DNA of 64,000 bases from Acidobacteriota bacterium (GCA_013289855.1 JABCZD010000002.1:124001-188000); one strand, 5' to 3'; positions 38,008 to 47,942 are shown, numbered from the stretch's first letter. Notes: generated by a model from the sequence alone, not told the origin. A program made the numbers and translations.

Positions 38008-39192
38008 TCAATCCGTCGACGAATTATCGCCCGCAACATTCTCGGCGCCCTGTGAAGCCGCGCACACGTAAATGTCCGGGCGTAAGCCGGTGGCGGAATA
38101 ATACTCGGCAGCGACCTGTTGTTGAAATTCCATCGAACGCTCCGTAGCCACCAGATTAATCGTGCAGCCGCCGAAGCCGCCTCCGGTCATGCGCGCTCCA
38201 TAGACTCCGGTTTTTCCCGCGGCCAGCGCCACCATGATATCGAGCTCGGGGCAGCTGATTTCGTAATCGTCGCGCATGCTCTGATGTGAAGCGGCGAACA
38301 AGGGAGCGAGCTCGCCGATTTTCCCGTTTTCCAGCGCGGTAGCTACCTTTTGCACGCGATCATTCTCCGTGATTACGTGGCGGCAGCGGCGGTAGATCGC
38401 GTCAGGAAGCAACCCGCGGTGCTGTTCCAACTGGACCAGTGTGACGTCGCGCAAGGCAGAAATTCCGGGAAGCGCCTTGCCGATCAGGCGCACGCCCTCC
38501 TCACACTCCGCGCGCCGCGTATTGTATTCGCCTGCCGCATGCTGATGTTTGACCATGGTGTTGCAGATGACGAGCTTAACTTTCGCGGGCAGTGGTACGA
38601 ACTGAAACTCCAGCGAGCGGCAATCCAGCAAAAGCGCATGTTCCGCGCGGCCATGGCACGATATGAAAGGATCCATGATGCCCACGTGCGCGCCAACAAA
38701 TTCATTTTCCGCGCGTTGGCACATCTGCGCCAGACGCGTGCGGTCGATGGGATGGTGCGCGGTGTCGAGCAGCGCGTAGCCGACGGCCACCTCGAACGCG
38801 GCGGAAGAACTCAGACCTACGCCGAGAGGTACGTCGCTCGTAATGTAGAGATTCGCGCCGGAAAGTCGGTAGCCGCTTTTCTCCAAGCTCGTCGCAACGC
38901 CGAGCGGATAGTCAGACCAGTGGCCGGCGGCCTTCCGAGGTAAGGCGTCCAGATCGGCTTCCATGCTGGAGTCGAAACTTTCGGAATAAAGGACAAGTTT
39001 GCGATCGTTCCGCGGGGCGATCGCCACTGAACATAAGAATCCGATGGCTGCCGGTAAGACAAAACCGTCGTTATAATCGGTGTGTTCGCCAACGAGATTC
39101 ACCCGGCCGGGAGCATGGTAAACCGCGGCCCGGGAGGAAAATCGACGTTGAAATTTGGCGAGCAAATCTTGAATGGTGGTCACAAAATTCAA
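38008..39192 (-). CDS. galK: Galactokinase
   Basis: A 394-residue GHMP kinase that phosphorylates galactose at C1, the committed step of the Leloir pathway. The galactokinase signature GRVNLVGEHTDYNDG is at about residues 28-42, the ATP-binding motif VPLGVGLSSSAAFEVAVGYA at about 122-141, and the third motif GARMTGGGFGGCTINLV near 330-350. Length matches the family. It converges on the GH2 gene and is divergent from the dehydrogenase pair. No galactose-1-phosphate uridylyltransferase or UDP-galactose epimerase is in the window, so the pathway must be completed elsewhere. Confidence 0.95.
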   Translation of the reverse strand: MNFVTTIQDLLAKFQRRFSSRAAVYHAPGRVNLVGEHTDYNDGFVLPAAIGFLCSVAIAPRNDRKLVLYSESFDSSMEADLDALPRKAAGHWSDYPLGVATSLEKSGYRLSGANLYITSDVPLGVGLSSSAAFEVAVGYALLDTAHHPIDRTRLAQMCQRAENEFVGAHVGIMDPFISCHGRAEHALLLDCRSLEFQFVPLPAKVKLVICNTMVKHQHAAGEYNTRRAECEEGVRLIGKALPGISALRDVTLVQLEQHRGLLPDAIYRRCRHVITENDRVQKVATALENGKIGELAPLFAASHQSMRDDYEISCPELDIMVALAAGKTGVYGARMTGGGFGGCTINLVATERSMEFQQQVAAEYYSATGLRPDIYVCAASQGAENVAGDNSSTD

Positions 39193-39360
39193 CTAAATTA
39201 TATCGCATATCGCTGAGTTTTGCGTTGCGTTTACGTTGCTATTACTGCTGATTTTCGCTGTTGCTGCGATACGTCGTGAGGCACAAAAGGGGCGCAGAAT
39301 CTTGCTTGGATGGCTCGAAATTGCGATACGATTGCCAGCATCTGCCCGCAAGGTCCACCG

Positions 39361-40413
39361 ATGAAAGCGCTCTTGCTCTCCCAATACAATCATTTGGAAA
39401 TGGCCGAGTTTCCCGTGCCCTCGCCTGGCCCGCAGGAGGTTCTAATCCGTGTGGCGGCCTGCGGCATTTGCGGAAGTGATGTACACGGCTACGATGGCAC
39501 TTCTGGCCGGCGTATTCCTCCGATTGTCATGGGACATGAAGCGGCGGGAACCGTCGCGGCGCTCGGCGCGGGCGCTACCAATTTAGCGGAAAACGACCGC
39601 GTCACGTTTGATTCCACAATCTCTTGCGGTGCGTGCCCGTTTTGTCTGCGGGGTGAAGTCAACCTCTGCAATCGCCGCGAGGTTTTAGGCGTTTCTTGCG
39701 GCGACTACAGCCGGGCCGGTGCATTCGCGGATTACGTCATAGTCCCCTCGCGGATTGTGTACCGCTTGCCGGCGAGTATTTCGTTTCCGGAAGCGGCGTT
39801 GCTTGAGGCGGTGGCCGTGGCGACCCACGCCGTGTCGTTGGCAGGAAACGTGACAGAGCACTTGACGAGGCGCAGCGCCTTGGTGATCGGCGCGGGAACG
39901 ATCGGTTTGCTGTGTCTCCAAGTGCTACGCGCCGCGGGTTGCTCTCAAATTTTCATTACGGATGTTGACGCCACACGTCTTGCTGTCGCGAAAGCCTTTG
40001 GCGCGACGGCCGCCCTGCCGCCTGGAGCGGAGCTCGATGAACTTATCGGCGACGTCACCGGCGGTGACGGAGTTGACCTCGTGGTTGAAGCAGTCGGTCG
40101 CAACGAAACGATTGCGCATGCGATTGCCGCGGTGCGCAAGGGAGGCGCGGTCGTCCTCGTGGGGAATATCTCGCCTGAGATCAATCTTCCACTGCAGAAA
40201 GTCGTGAGCCGGCAAATCAGACTCCAAGGCTCCTGCGCTTCCGCGGGCGAATATCCGCGCGCCATCGAGCTGATGGAGAGCGGCGCGGTAAATGTGAAAC
40301 CGCTGATCACCGCGGTCGTTCCCTTGGCGGCAGGACCTGAGTGGTTTAGGCGGCTGCACTCGCGAGAACCGGGATTGACGAAGGTGATCCTCACGCCGGG
40401 CGCTGCGACATGA
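39361..40413 (+). CDS. Zinc-dependent medium-chain dehydrogenase
   Basis: A 350-residue MDR-family alcohol/polyol dehydrogenase. The catalytic-zinc site is CGICGSDVHGYDG with the GHEAAG motif; four structural-zinc cysteines are in CGACPFCLRGEVNLC; the NAD-binding Rossmann fold is at about 170-290 (ALVIGAGTIGLLCLQVLRAA). The start is placed at 39361, matching the family N-terminus KALLLSQYNHLEM; longer versions have no ribosome site. Sequence flavour is closest to galactitol-1-phosphate / sorbitol dehydrogenases. Its stop overlaps the next gene by 4 bases (ATGA), so both steps are probably coupled in sugar or polyol oxidation. Confidence 0.9.
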   Translation: MKALLLSQYNHLEMAEFPVPSPGPQEVLIRVAACGICGSDVHGYDGTSGRRIPPIVMGHEAAGTVAALGAGATNLAENDRVTFDSTISCGACPFCLRGEVNLCNRREVLGVSCGDYSRAGAFADYVIVPSRIVYRLPASISFPEAALLEAVAVATHAVSLAGNVTEHLTRRSALVIGAGTIGLLCLQVLRAAGCSQIFITDVDATRLAVAKAFGATAALPPGAELDELIGDVTGGDGVDLVVEAVGRNETIAHAIAAVRKGGAVVLVGNISPEINLPLQKVVSRQIRLQGSCASAGEYPRAIELMESGAVNVKPLITAVVPLAAGPEWFRRLHSREPGLTKVILTPGAAT

Positions 40414-41234
40414 GCACCGCACTCTTCGACCTCACCGGCCAGACCGCGATTGTCACGGGCACGAGCCGCGGTCTGGGACAATACTTTGCTCGCGCGCTCG
40501 CCAATGCCGGTGCGGATCTGGTGCTCACCAGCCGCAACAAAGAAAGCCTGTTGCCCTTCGAGAACGAAATCAAGTCGATGGGACGGAAGGCCGTTGCACT
40601 GTCGCTGGATGTTCGCGATCAACAGAGCATCGAGCGGATGGTGGAAACAGCGGAAAATTCGTTCGGTCACCTCGAAATTCTGGTCAACAATGCCGGCTGC
40701 AACGTTCGCAAGCCGGCCATCGATGTCACCTGGGAGGATTGGAATTTAATTCTCGATACCAATTTGCGCGGCAGTTTTTTTGTCGCTCAGGCGGTTGCGC
40801 GGCGCATGATTCCTCGCAACTACGGCCGCATCATCAACATTGGTTCCGTGACCAGCGTCGCGGGGTATGCGGGACTTGGTCCCTATGGCGCAAGTCGCGG
40901 CGGCATTCGGCAGTTGACCATGAGCCTTGCCGACGATTGGGGCAAGCATGGCATCACGGTGAATTGCCTGGCGCCGGGCTGGTTTCGCACCGAGCAGAAC
41001 AAAGTGATGTACGAAGACAAGGAGTGGGTCGAGTATTTATGCGACCGCATTCCCGTAAAACGACCGGGCTTGCCGAACGACCTGGATACTGCCGTGGTCT
41101 TCCTCGCCGCGGAATCCAGCCGCTACATCACCGGGCAAACGCTGCTCGTTGATGGAGGAATCTCCACGGGGGCGACGCGCGCCCTGCTGAGTTCCAAAAA
41201 GTCCGAAGCGGGTCAGAAAACCGAAGTGATCTAG
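40410..41234 (+). CDS. SDR-family oxidoreductase with Lys-to-Arg change
   Basis: A 274-residue classical short-chain dehydrogenase. The cofactor motif TGTSRGLGQYFARALANAG is at residues 13-31, NNAGCNV at about 92-98, the catalytic Ser in INIGSVTSVAGY, and the catalytic Tyr in PYGASRGGIRQL. The family motif is YxxxK; here the sequence reads YGASR, so the catalytic Lys is replaced by Arg. Otherwise it resembles gluconate 5-dehydrogenase / 2-deoxy-D-gluconate 3-dehydrogenase types. Translationally coupled (ATGA overlap) with the zinc dehydrogenase, suggesting successive oxidation steps. Whether the substitution lowers activity is unknown. Confidence 0.88.
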   Translation: MSTALFDLTGQTAIVTGTSRGLGQYFARALANAGADLVLTSRNKESLLPFENEIKSMGRKAVALSLDVRDQQSIERMVETAENSFGHLEILVNNAGCNVRKPAIDVTWEDWNLILDTNLRGSFFVAQAVARRMIPRNYGRIINIGSVTSVAGYAGLGPYGASRGGIRQLTMSLADDWGKHGITVNCLAPGWFRTEQNKVMYEDKEWVEYLCDRIPVKRPGLPNDLDTAVVFLAAESSRYITGQTLLVDGGISTGATRALLSSKKSEAGQKTEVI

Positions 41235-41282
41235 CGGCCTTCGCTGGATCAGCAGTTGCCTCAACGGAGCCGCAAGCTCAGG

Positions 41283-42935
41283 TTATTGCCAGTTACCGAT
41301 TAGGATGAAGAGCGCCCAATAGTAGGGGTGGGTATAGAGCGCCTTGGTGGACGGAGTCTGGCCGGGAGCGCCGTGGAGAAGAGCTAGTTGCGCGCGGCGA
41401 AGGGCTTCGGCTTTGGACACGTGCGCGCCGGTGGTCCAGTTACGATAGAAATTCTGCATCAACTCGCTGGTGCTTGGGTCGTACACGCTCCACAACGTGG
41501 CCATCACCGCCTTTGCGTTGCGCCAAGATTCCCAGCCCGTCGACTTCGCGGCCGTCTCCCGGAGTACTTAGTGCGGTGTTGCAAGCGGACAGCGTGAGAA
41601 GTTCGACGTCGTTGAAAGAAATGTCGGGGTCGTCATTGATTTCCGCCAGCGTGAGTCTCTGGCCCTCAGCCCCTGTTCCGCCGAGCAGCAAATACGATTC
41701 CGTGTCGTTCCCGGCGCCAAACACAAAATGGCTGGCGATGTGTACCAACGGATAGTTTGCCAGCAGCCCCTTCTTCAGATTGTCCTCGGTGAAGGTATCG
41801 TCCAGCAGCGTGTGGCCTGGCAGGACTCCGACCGATTCCGGCGTGCCTGTTTCACGAATGATCGCGCGGAGTTCCGCGGGAACGGAGGGCAGCGCGGAAA
41901 AGCCGCCATACGATTTCGATACACCCATGCCCAGGCCGTGCCACTGACTCACCGTGGGAAGCGCGGCGAGCTTGGCGACGCTCGCCGGTGTGAAAACGAT
42001 ATTGCGGTACTTTTCGACAAGGTATTCGCGACCGTCGTGCAACGCCGCCAGCGGGATGTAGCGCAACGCGCCATCGAGCGACCACATCAGCGTGGTGGCC
42101 TGCGCGGCTTAGAGATCCTTGGCGATGGGACCAACAAGAATCTGGTAAAGCTCCCGCGCCTTTGGCACCGGGTCCGACTCCGGATCAAGTAGCACGCGCC
42201 GGAACGCGGCGATTTTTTTGTCGAGCTCACTGGCGGTGATGGGGTATTCGCGGGCCAGTTGGACCGTGGGCGTTACAAGTACGACGTGATATTTCTCTTC
42301 GCCGACCAGCGTGTACAGCGCTACCGTGCCATTCCCCAGCTGGCGCACCACGCCTTGCAAGCTGCTGGCGTTCTCCTGCAGGTTTTCCACGGTCCTCTGC
42401 GCCTGCTTGGAGTCGCCCAGTTCCACATAAAGATTGTCGAGGAATTTGCTCCAGGCTTTATTGGCGGCATCCAGGCGATCATGCAGCTTCCGCCAGCTGC
42501 TTTTCTTCCTCGGGAGTGCGCGATGGCTTGGCGCGCAGCGCCGCCCATCCCCGGCGCTGCTGTAATCGTTGATATTTTTTCCGGGCCAAAATCAGCGTTA
42601 CGACTGTCCATCGAGGCAATGGGCTTGCCGTCGGGGGCGTAGAGCGTCAACGACACATCGATGCCAAGTTGTTCCACCTCGGCGTGCACAAACACCCCGG
42701 ACTCAGCGCGGATCTCGTAGTTCTGTTTCTCGCCGCCCTTCAGCTCTCGCTCCAGGGGCTTGCCCGCTTCGAGAACGACCGGTTCGACGGCCACCGCCTT
42801 GGCTGCATCTTTTGGCGCGCCAGCTTGGGATTGTTCTTGTGGAGTTGTTGCCCGGGTTACGGACAGAGCTGCGGGCAAAGTCGCAGCCAAAGTCGCAACG
42901 ACGTTCAAACCAAAGAGCAACGTCGACGCAATCAC
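41283..42935 (-). pseudogene. Decayed CHAT-domain protein
   Basis: Pieces of one gene read in different minus-strand frames. From 42935: a signal-like leader and a PPC-like region (LERELKGGEKQNYEI ... PEKISTITAAPGM). Frame is lost near 42545 and again near 42490, after which LDAANKAWSKFLDNLYVELG continues to IAKDL and a TAA at 42109-42111; the same frame then resumes with MWSLDGALRYIPLAALHDGR. The CHAT protease dyad is still visible (HIASHF and LSACNTA). Another frameshift near 41510 leads into MMATLWSVYDPSTSELM and the normal end HPYYWALFILIGNW. A TPR segment usual between the PPC and CHAT parts appears deleted. CHAT domains are caspase-like peptidases. Confidence 0.85.
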
Positions 42936-43200
42936 GACTGCGAAGAAGGCTGGACGACATACCTCGGCGATCAGCTGAGCCAGCGAGTCTCTCGCTTTAC
43001 GATATCGAAGGTTCGATCATTGCCATGCATGCGAGGGCGCTCGAGGTTATTATCGTTTCGTCTTTGAGTCAATTGATGCTGACGCGTCGAGAGCAGATAT
43101 CCAGCTCAACACGCGCCAGCGCAACCTGCTCGACCAAGAGCTGAAGGCCAGAGTCCTGGCGCGATTCCGTAATGCGATGTTCGTCTTGTAACAATGCCGG

Positions 43201-44577
43201 CTAGTCCGGAGTTTGGCCCATCGCTTCGGTCAGTTCATCGCGGGCCTGAACGTAGTCGAGCTGCGATTGCAGCAGCAGCGTTTTGGCGTCCAATTCGTGC
43301 GCTCTGGCGGCCTCGGCTTGAGAACGTAGCGCGCTGCCTTTTTCCAGTTGTTGAGCCGTCACTCGTTGCGATTCGCTGCGCAGCGACACCAGCTCCTCGG
43401 AAACCGCCACCATTTGCCGGGTGCGCTCCAGCTTGTTCCATGCCGTTTGCACGCGGAGTTCTACTTCTTCCTTGATGCGCGCCAAATTTTCTTCGGCTTG
43501 CGCTAGCTGCGCTTTCTGCTCGCCAATGGCCGCATTTCTGCGGCCGCCGTCGAAAAGATCGTATCCAACGTGCACGCCAAAGGTGCCAAAATTTCGCGCC
43601 AGGAAAGGAACGTTGTCCTGGTAACTGTATCGGGCGAACGCCTCGACATCGGGAATGTACTGGCGTTTGGCGAGCCGCACGGCCGCTTCGGCTTCCGCGA
43701 TTTGTGCGCGGGCCTCCGCGATTTCCGGGTGCGCTTCGAGGGCCACGCGCAGGCACTCCTCGCGTTCGCAGCTCGCGCCGACCTGTCGGATACCGGCATC
43801 CAGGGTCAGTTGGGTCGTAAGTGGCAGCCCGATGGCGTCGTTGAGCTGCATGGTCAAGTCCGATAGTTGCAATTCCGTGGTCAGCAGATCCTGCTTGGCC
43901 TCCAGAAATTGCGCGCGGCTTTCGATGGCTTCCTCTTGCAACGTGCTGCCGTACTTGACCTGTTCCACGCGCTCCTTTTGCAGGTCGTCGCTGGCTTGAA
44001 TTTTTGCCTGGTCGGCCTCGCGGTGCGCCTGGGCGATCAGAATTCGATAATAAATCTGGTGGACTTTCAGGGCTACGGCGTTTTCTGTTTGGTGCGCTTT
44101 GTCGCGCGATGCGGATAGCGCGGCTGTCGCGACGTCATTCGCGGGTCGGATCTTCCATAGATCGGATAGCGGCTGCGTCAGCCCGGTGCCGCTGGTGACT
44201 AGCGTTTTTTCACCTTGATTGATGACATCTGTGGTCGCGGGGAACGGCACCCCGGCGATGGTGCCCAGGCTTCCCGCGGGAATACCGATGAATTGCGTGT
44301 CGGTAAGCCGCAGGAGACTACTGTCGTTGCGGAGAACTGGGAGGTAGGCGCTGTGCGCGAGGTCTTTGGCGTGTTGTTTTTCCTCCACTTGGTAGCCGGC
44401 AATGCGCACCAGGTGGTTATGCTTCAGCGCCAGCTGCACCGCTTCGTCGAGGCTGATGTGGCGAGGTCCGAGCGCAGGCGATCCCTGCGCGGCAACACCA
44501 CGCGTATAAATAAATAGAAGCAAAACACCACACAGTGCGGCGCGTGACTTCATGATTGCGTTCATGATCGAGTTCAT
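43201..44577 (-). CDS. TolC-family outer membrane efflux protein
   Basis: A 458-residue outer-membrane channel subunit. A signal peptide (AALCGVLLLFIYTRGVAAQG) precedes two repeated OEP domains with long heptad helices (ISLDEAVQLALKHNHLVRIA ... EEVELRVQTAWNKLERTRQM). It would form the trimeric exit duct for the efflux system encoded just upstream. Its start overlaps the MFS gene stop by 4 bases, so HlyD-like, MFS and TolC-like genes make one minus-strand operon. Confidence 0.92.
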   Translation of the reverse strand: MNSIMNAIMKSRAALCGVLLLFIYTRGVAAQGSPALGPRHISLDEAVQLALKHNHLVRIAGYQVEEKQHAKDLAHSAYLPVLRNDSSLLRLTDTQFIGIPAGSLGTIAGVPFPATTDVINQGEKTLVTSGTGLTQPLSDLWKIRPANDVATAALSASRDKAHQTENAVALKVHQIYYRILIAQAHREADQAKIQASDDLQKERVEQVKYGSTLQEEAIESRAQFLEAKQDLLTTELQLSDLTMQLNDAIGLPLTTQLTLDAGIRQVGASCEREECLRVALEAHPEIAEARAQIAEAEAAVRLAKRQYIPDVEAFARYSYQDNVPFLARNFGTFGVHVGYDLFDGGRRNAAIGEQKAQLAQAEENLARIKEEVELRVQTAWNKLERTRQMVAVSEELVSLRSESQRVTAQQLEKGSALRSQAEAARAHELDAKTLLLQSQLDYVQARDELTEAMGQTPD

Positions 44578-46253
44578 GATTTTGTCCCTCGCGTTGTCGC
44601 TGTTTCTTCGACCGGGAAGCCTAGTTCGCCATAGTGCAACGGAGATTTTTTCAGCAGCGCGATGAGCAGCAGCGCGGCTACGCAGGCCCAGGCGATCAAA
44701 TGAAAGCCATCGATAAAGGTGAGCGCGTAAGCCTGCAGGCGCACGCGAGCGCTGACGAGTCCCACCGCGCGGCCGGTCGCCGCGCCCAGCCCGGAGGATT
44801 TGCCATACAACCCTGCGGTGAGCTGCCGGATGGCCGCGTCCGTGTTCCAGTTGCCCTGCTGCACCTGCAGCCCGAGCAGATTAGAGTGCACCTGCTCACG
44901 CACCGCGATGAAGTGCGTCATGAACGCCACGCCAATCTGTCCGCCAAGCAGCCGGATAACGTGGAAGAACGCGGAAAAAGTGAGCGCGTCTTGCGGTTTG
45001 GTCAGCCCGCCGGTGAAGATCGCTTGTAGCACGATGGTCGAAACAATGCCGATGAATGCGAACGATTGCCCCACGCCCATGAGCAGCTCAGAGCGATAAA
45101 AATCCGCCGCCGACCACGCACTCGTGTATTGCGCGTTGAGCAGACACGCCGCGGCCATGCAAGAAAAGCCGGTGGCCATCAGCAAGCGCGAATCCAGCCC
45201 ATAGAGCAGCAGCAGCGCGGCGATTACGGCGATCAAAATTTGCGGCACCGCGGTCCACACCACCGCCGGCGCGATTTGGTCCGCCTCAAAGCCATGCACG
45301 GCGAGCGATTGCGGCACCAGGATGATCGTGGAGAGCAGGCAAAAACGAAATAGAATCAGCCCGAATCCCAAAACCTGCGTATTCCATAGGCGAATGTACG
45401 GAAGATCGACTAGCGGATTAGGGCTGCGGAGCCGCCGTATGAGCGAACCGAGCAAGAAAACCGCGGCGCCCAAGAAAAGCGCGTCGATCAGTCCAGAGTG
45501 CAACCAATCAAGCCGCTGCCCCTGATCCAGCGCCGCGAACAGCAGCGCGAACCCTGCGCTGGCGTACAAGAAGCCCGCGAAACTCGGCGGAGACGCCGCG
45601 GATTTTCTCGGCGCTGGTGCCGGCACGCCATAATAAATACACACGGCCATGAGCGGTGTGAGCACCGCGGACGCCCAGAACATCCAATGATAGGAAAGAT
45701 GCTCGCGACACCAGCCGTACAGCGACGGCGCAATATTCACCGCGCCATCCACGGAGGAGGCATACAGCGCCAGCGTGAACGGCAAAAACCGCGGCGGAAT
45801 ATTTTTCAGCGCAAACGTTAACGTCAAGGGATAAAACGTGCCGGACGTCAAACCTGCCAACACCAGTGCGGTCAGCAAGAGGCTGTAGTTGTGAATGAAC
45901 GGAAGGAAAGCACAGATTACGGTGAACGAACTTGCGGCCAGTAGCAGAACTTTGCGCGCTCCGAGCAGCCCGCCAACATAAACGGTAAACGGCCCGATGA
46001 ACATCAGCGCAATATTGTAAGCGCTGCCGATCCACGCACCATCGTCGTAACCGATGCCTAGCGCGCCTTTCAGGTCCGCGGTGCCCAGCGTCAGCATGCG
46101 CCCAGTAAGCGTGACAATTCCCGCGCCCATCACCACGCCCAATATCCCCACCAGCGGACTCTGCGAAAGTTCCGCAGGCAAACCTCCGGCGATCGCTCGA
46201 GCGATTTGTCCCTTCGAAGGCGGCGGGTGCAACACTGCGCTTTGCGTGGCCAT
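44574..46253 (-). CDS. DHA2-type MFS drug exporter
   Basis: A 559-residue inner-membrane transporter with about 14 hydrophobic helices, as expected for EmrB/QacA-like proton antiporters. Family stretches include GVVMGAGIVTLTGRMLTLGTA near helix 1, DGAWIGSAYNIALMFIGPF, and VYVGGLLGARKVLLLAAS, which matches the loop 2-3 motif G-x-L-x-D/G-R-x-G-x-R/K with variation. It likely expels a hydrophobic compound through the HlyD-like adaptor and TolC-like duct encoded beside it. The gene starts 36 bases after the adaptor gene stop. Confidence 0.9.
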   Translation of the reverse strand: MATQSAVLHPPPSKGQIARAIAGGLPAELSQSPLVGILGVVMGAGIVTLTGRMLTLGTADLKGALGIGYDDGAWIGSAYNIALMFIGPFTVYVGGLLGARKVLLLAASSFTVICAFLPFIHNYSLLLTALVLAGLTSGTFYPLTLTFALKNIPPRFLPFTLALYASSVDGAVNIAPSLYGWCREHLSYHWMFWASAVLTPLMAVCIYYGVPAPAPRKSAASPPSFAGFLYASAGFALLFAALDQGQRLDWLHSGLIDALFLGAAVFLLGSLIRRLRSPNPLVDLPYIRLWNTQVLGFGLILFRFCLLSTIILVPQSLAVHGFEADQIAPAVVWTAVPQILIAVIAALLLLYGLDSRLLMATGFSCMAAACLLNAQYTSAWSAADFYRSELLMGVGQSFAFIGIVSTIVLQAIFTGGLTKPQDALTFSAFFHVIRLLGGQIGVAFMTHFIAVREQVHSNLLGLQVQQGNWNTDAAIRQLTAGLYGKSSGLGAATGRAVGLVSARVRLQAYALTFIDGFHLIAWACVAALLLIALLKKSPLHYGELGFPVEETATTRGTKS

Positions 46254-46289
46254 TTGCGTGGAGATCGTCCGCTCCCGTTAGTGCGATGT

Positions 46290-47534
46290 TTAGTGTGAAG
46301 TGCGGAGCGTGGCCGTTACCGAAAGGCCCGGGCGTAGGCTGGCCGATTTCGCGGCGTCATCGAACGCAATCTTCACGGGAATTCTTTGCACCACTTTGGT
46401 GAAGTTTCCCGTGGCGTTGTCCGGCGGCAGCAGACTGAATTGCGATCCGCTGGCCGGCGCGATTTCCAGCACCTTGCCGCGAAAAATTTGCCCGGGATAT
46501 TCGTCGATGCGAATTTCCGCAGGGTCGCCAATTTTCACGTGTGTAAACTGCGTTTCGCGGTAATTCGCTTGCACCCACTTTGTTTCGGCAACGAAGGTCA
46601 ACACCTGCGTGCCCGGCGAAACCAGTTGCCCGGGCCGCACCTGCCGTTCGCCCACCGTGCCGTCGCCGGGCGCGTGGATCTTCGTGTAGCCGAGATTGAC
46701 TTGCGCCACAGTCAGCGCCGCTTCTTTCGCGTGCAAATCAGCAATAAGCTGCTGATCTTGCGATTCCAGCACCGCTTTGCTGCGCCGCTCCGTCTCCACG
46801 CCGATCTCGCTGCTGCGCAGCGCAGTCTTCGCTTCCGCCAGGTCCGCCTCGCGGCTCGCAGCTTGCGCGGCCAAGCGTTGCTGGTCGGCCACCGCAGTCT
46901 CCACCTTTTGCTGGGTCGCTGCTTGATTGGCGAGGAGCGCTTCCTGGCGCGTGCGTTCCGCACTGGTGCGCACCACGTCCGCGTGGACGGCATTGATCCC
47001 CGCCTCCGCGGCCACAATTTGCGACTTGGCCTGGTCGACCCCGGCCAGTGCTTTATCGATCCGCGCATCCTCTAGTTCGCGCTGTCTGCGATTGTTTTCG
47101 ATGGCCGCCTTGGCCGCTTCCACCCCGGCGCCGGCTTGCGCCAGTTGCGCCTGATAGTCGTCGTCCTGCAATTCCACCAGCAAATCGCCGGCATGCACCG
47201 TCTGATAGTCAGAAACTTTTACGTCGCGCACAATCCCCGCCACCTTGGTGCTCAGCGGCGTCAGGTCGCCGCGTACATACGCGTCATCCGTAACCTGCTC
47301 GATGCGCCCGCCCTCCCAGGCGTTCCAGTCGCGCGTAATCGTAATGATCACCGCCGCCGCCAGCAGCAACACCAGTAGCGGCGTCAAATACTTCAGCCAC
47401 GGCCAGCGGTGCGGCGGCGCCGCAGCAGCATGTTCGCCCGGAGCAGCTGCAGCACCGCCGGGCGCGGGTGCTCCTGTGCTCGTGCTAGTCGTGCTCGTGC
47501 TCGGTGTAACAGGACTCGGCGTGGAAGCCGCCAT
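46290..47534 (-). CDS. HlyD/EmrA-type periplasmic adaptor
   Basis: A 414-residue membrane-fusion protein. The N-terminal 45 residues are Ser/Thr/Pro/Ala-rich and cytoplasmic, followed by one transmembrane helix (YLTPLLVLLLAAAVIITI). Then a biotinyl-lipoyl-like half motif (VRDVKVSDYQTVHAGDLLVE), a long coiled-coil hairpin (about 130-260) and the second lipoyl half and beta barrel (GYTKIHAPGDGTVGERQVRP ... TKWVQANYRETQFTHVKIGD). The coiled hairpin would meet the TolC-like protein. First gene of the three-gene efflux operon. Confidence 0.92.
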   Translation of the reverse strand: MAASTPSPVTPSTSTTSTSTGAPAPGGAAAAPGEHAAAAPPHRWPWLKYLTPLLVLLLAAAVIITITRDWNAWEGGRIEQVTDDAYVRGDLTPLSTKVAGIVRDVKVSDYQTVHAGDLLVELQDDDYQAQLAQAGAGVEAAKAAIENNRRQRELEDARIDKALAGVDQAKSQIVAAEAGINAVHADVVRTSAERTRQEALLANQAATQQKVETAVADQQRLAAQAASREADLAEAKTALRSSEIGVETERRSKAVLESQDQQLIADLHAKEAALTVAQVNLGYTKIHAPGDGTVGERQVRPGQLVSPGTQVLTFVAETKWVQANYRETQFTHVKIGDPAEIRIDEYPGQIFRGKVLEIAPASGSQFSLLPPDNATGNFTKVVQRIPVKIAFDDAAKSASLRPGLSVTATLRTSH

Positions 47535-47739
47535 CTCTTCATCTCCTCGGAAACATGCTCAGCTCACCATAAGCTATTAGATTCACGGCCCAGCATCATG
47601 GCCATATCAAAATGAGACTGGCTTATAAATCGGCGAGCAGCATTGTAACTCACCAGATTCCCCCGCGTGCAGTGCGTCAGCGGCGCATGCGTCCGTCGAC
47701 AGTTCGAGGGCCACAGGCGCGGCAGCTCGAGCGAGTCGC

Positions 47740-47831
47740 GGGGTAAGCCCCGGAGGGGCGGAAGACGTTAGCCCAGCGCATGAGCGCTGGGTGTGCGGCG
47801 CGCGACACAACACCCTCCGGAGCGCCGGAGG
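47740..47831. repeat. Cluster of REP-like palindromes
   Basis: Three GC-rich hairpins in 90 bases: GCCCC-gga-GGGGC (47747-47759), CCCAGCGC-atga-GCGCTGGG (47772-47791) and CCTCCGG-agcg-CCGGAGG (47814-47831). This occupies most of the 408-base gap between the efflux operon and the divergent NTF2-like gene. The arrangement resembles REP elements mobilised by RAYT transposases, but no such transposase is in the window. Confidence 0.55.
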
Positions 47832-47942
47832 CGCGGTACAGGGCCTTGGTATATGGTGGTTCATTCTAAATCTGAGTCCCGGGCAGGCTAATTTTGCATC
47901 AACCAATCAACGAACTTCTTTCACCACCACAGGAGCCAATTT

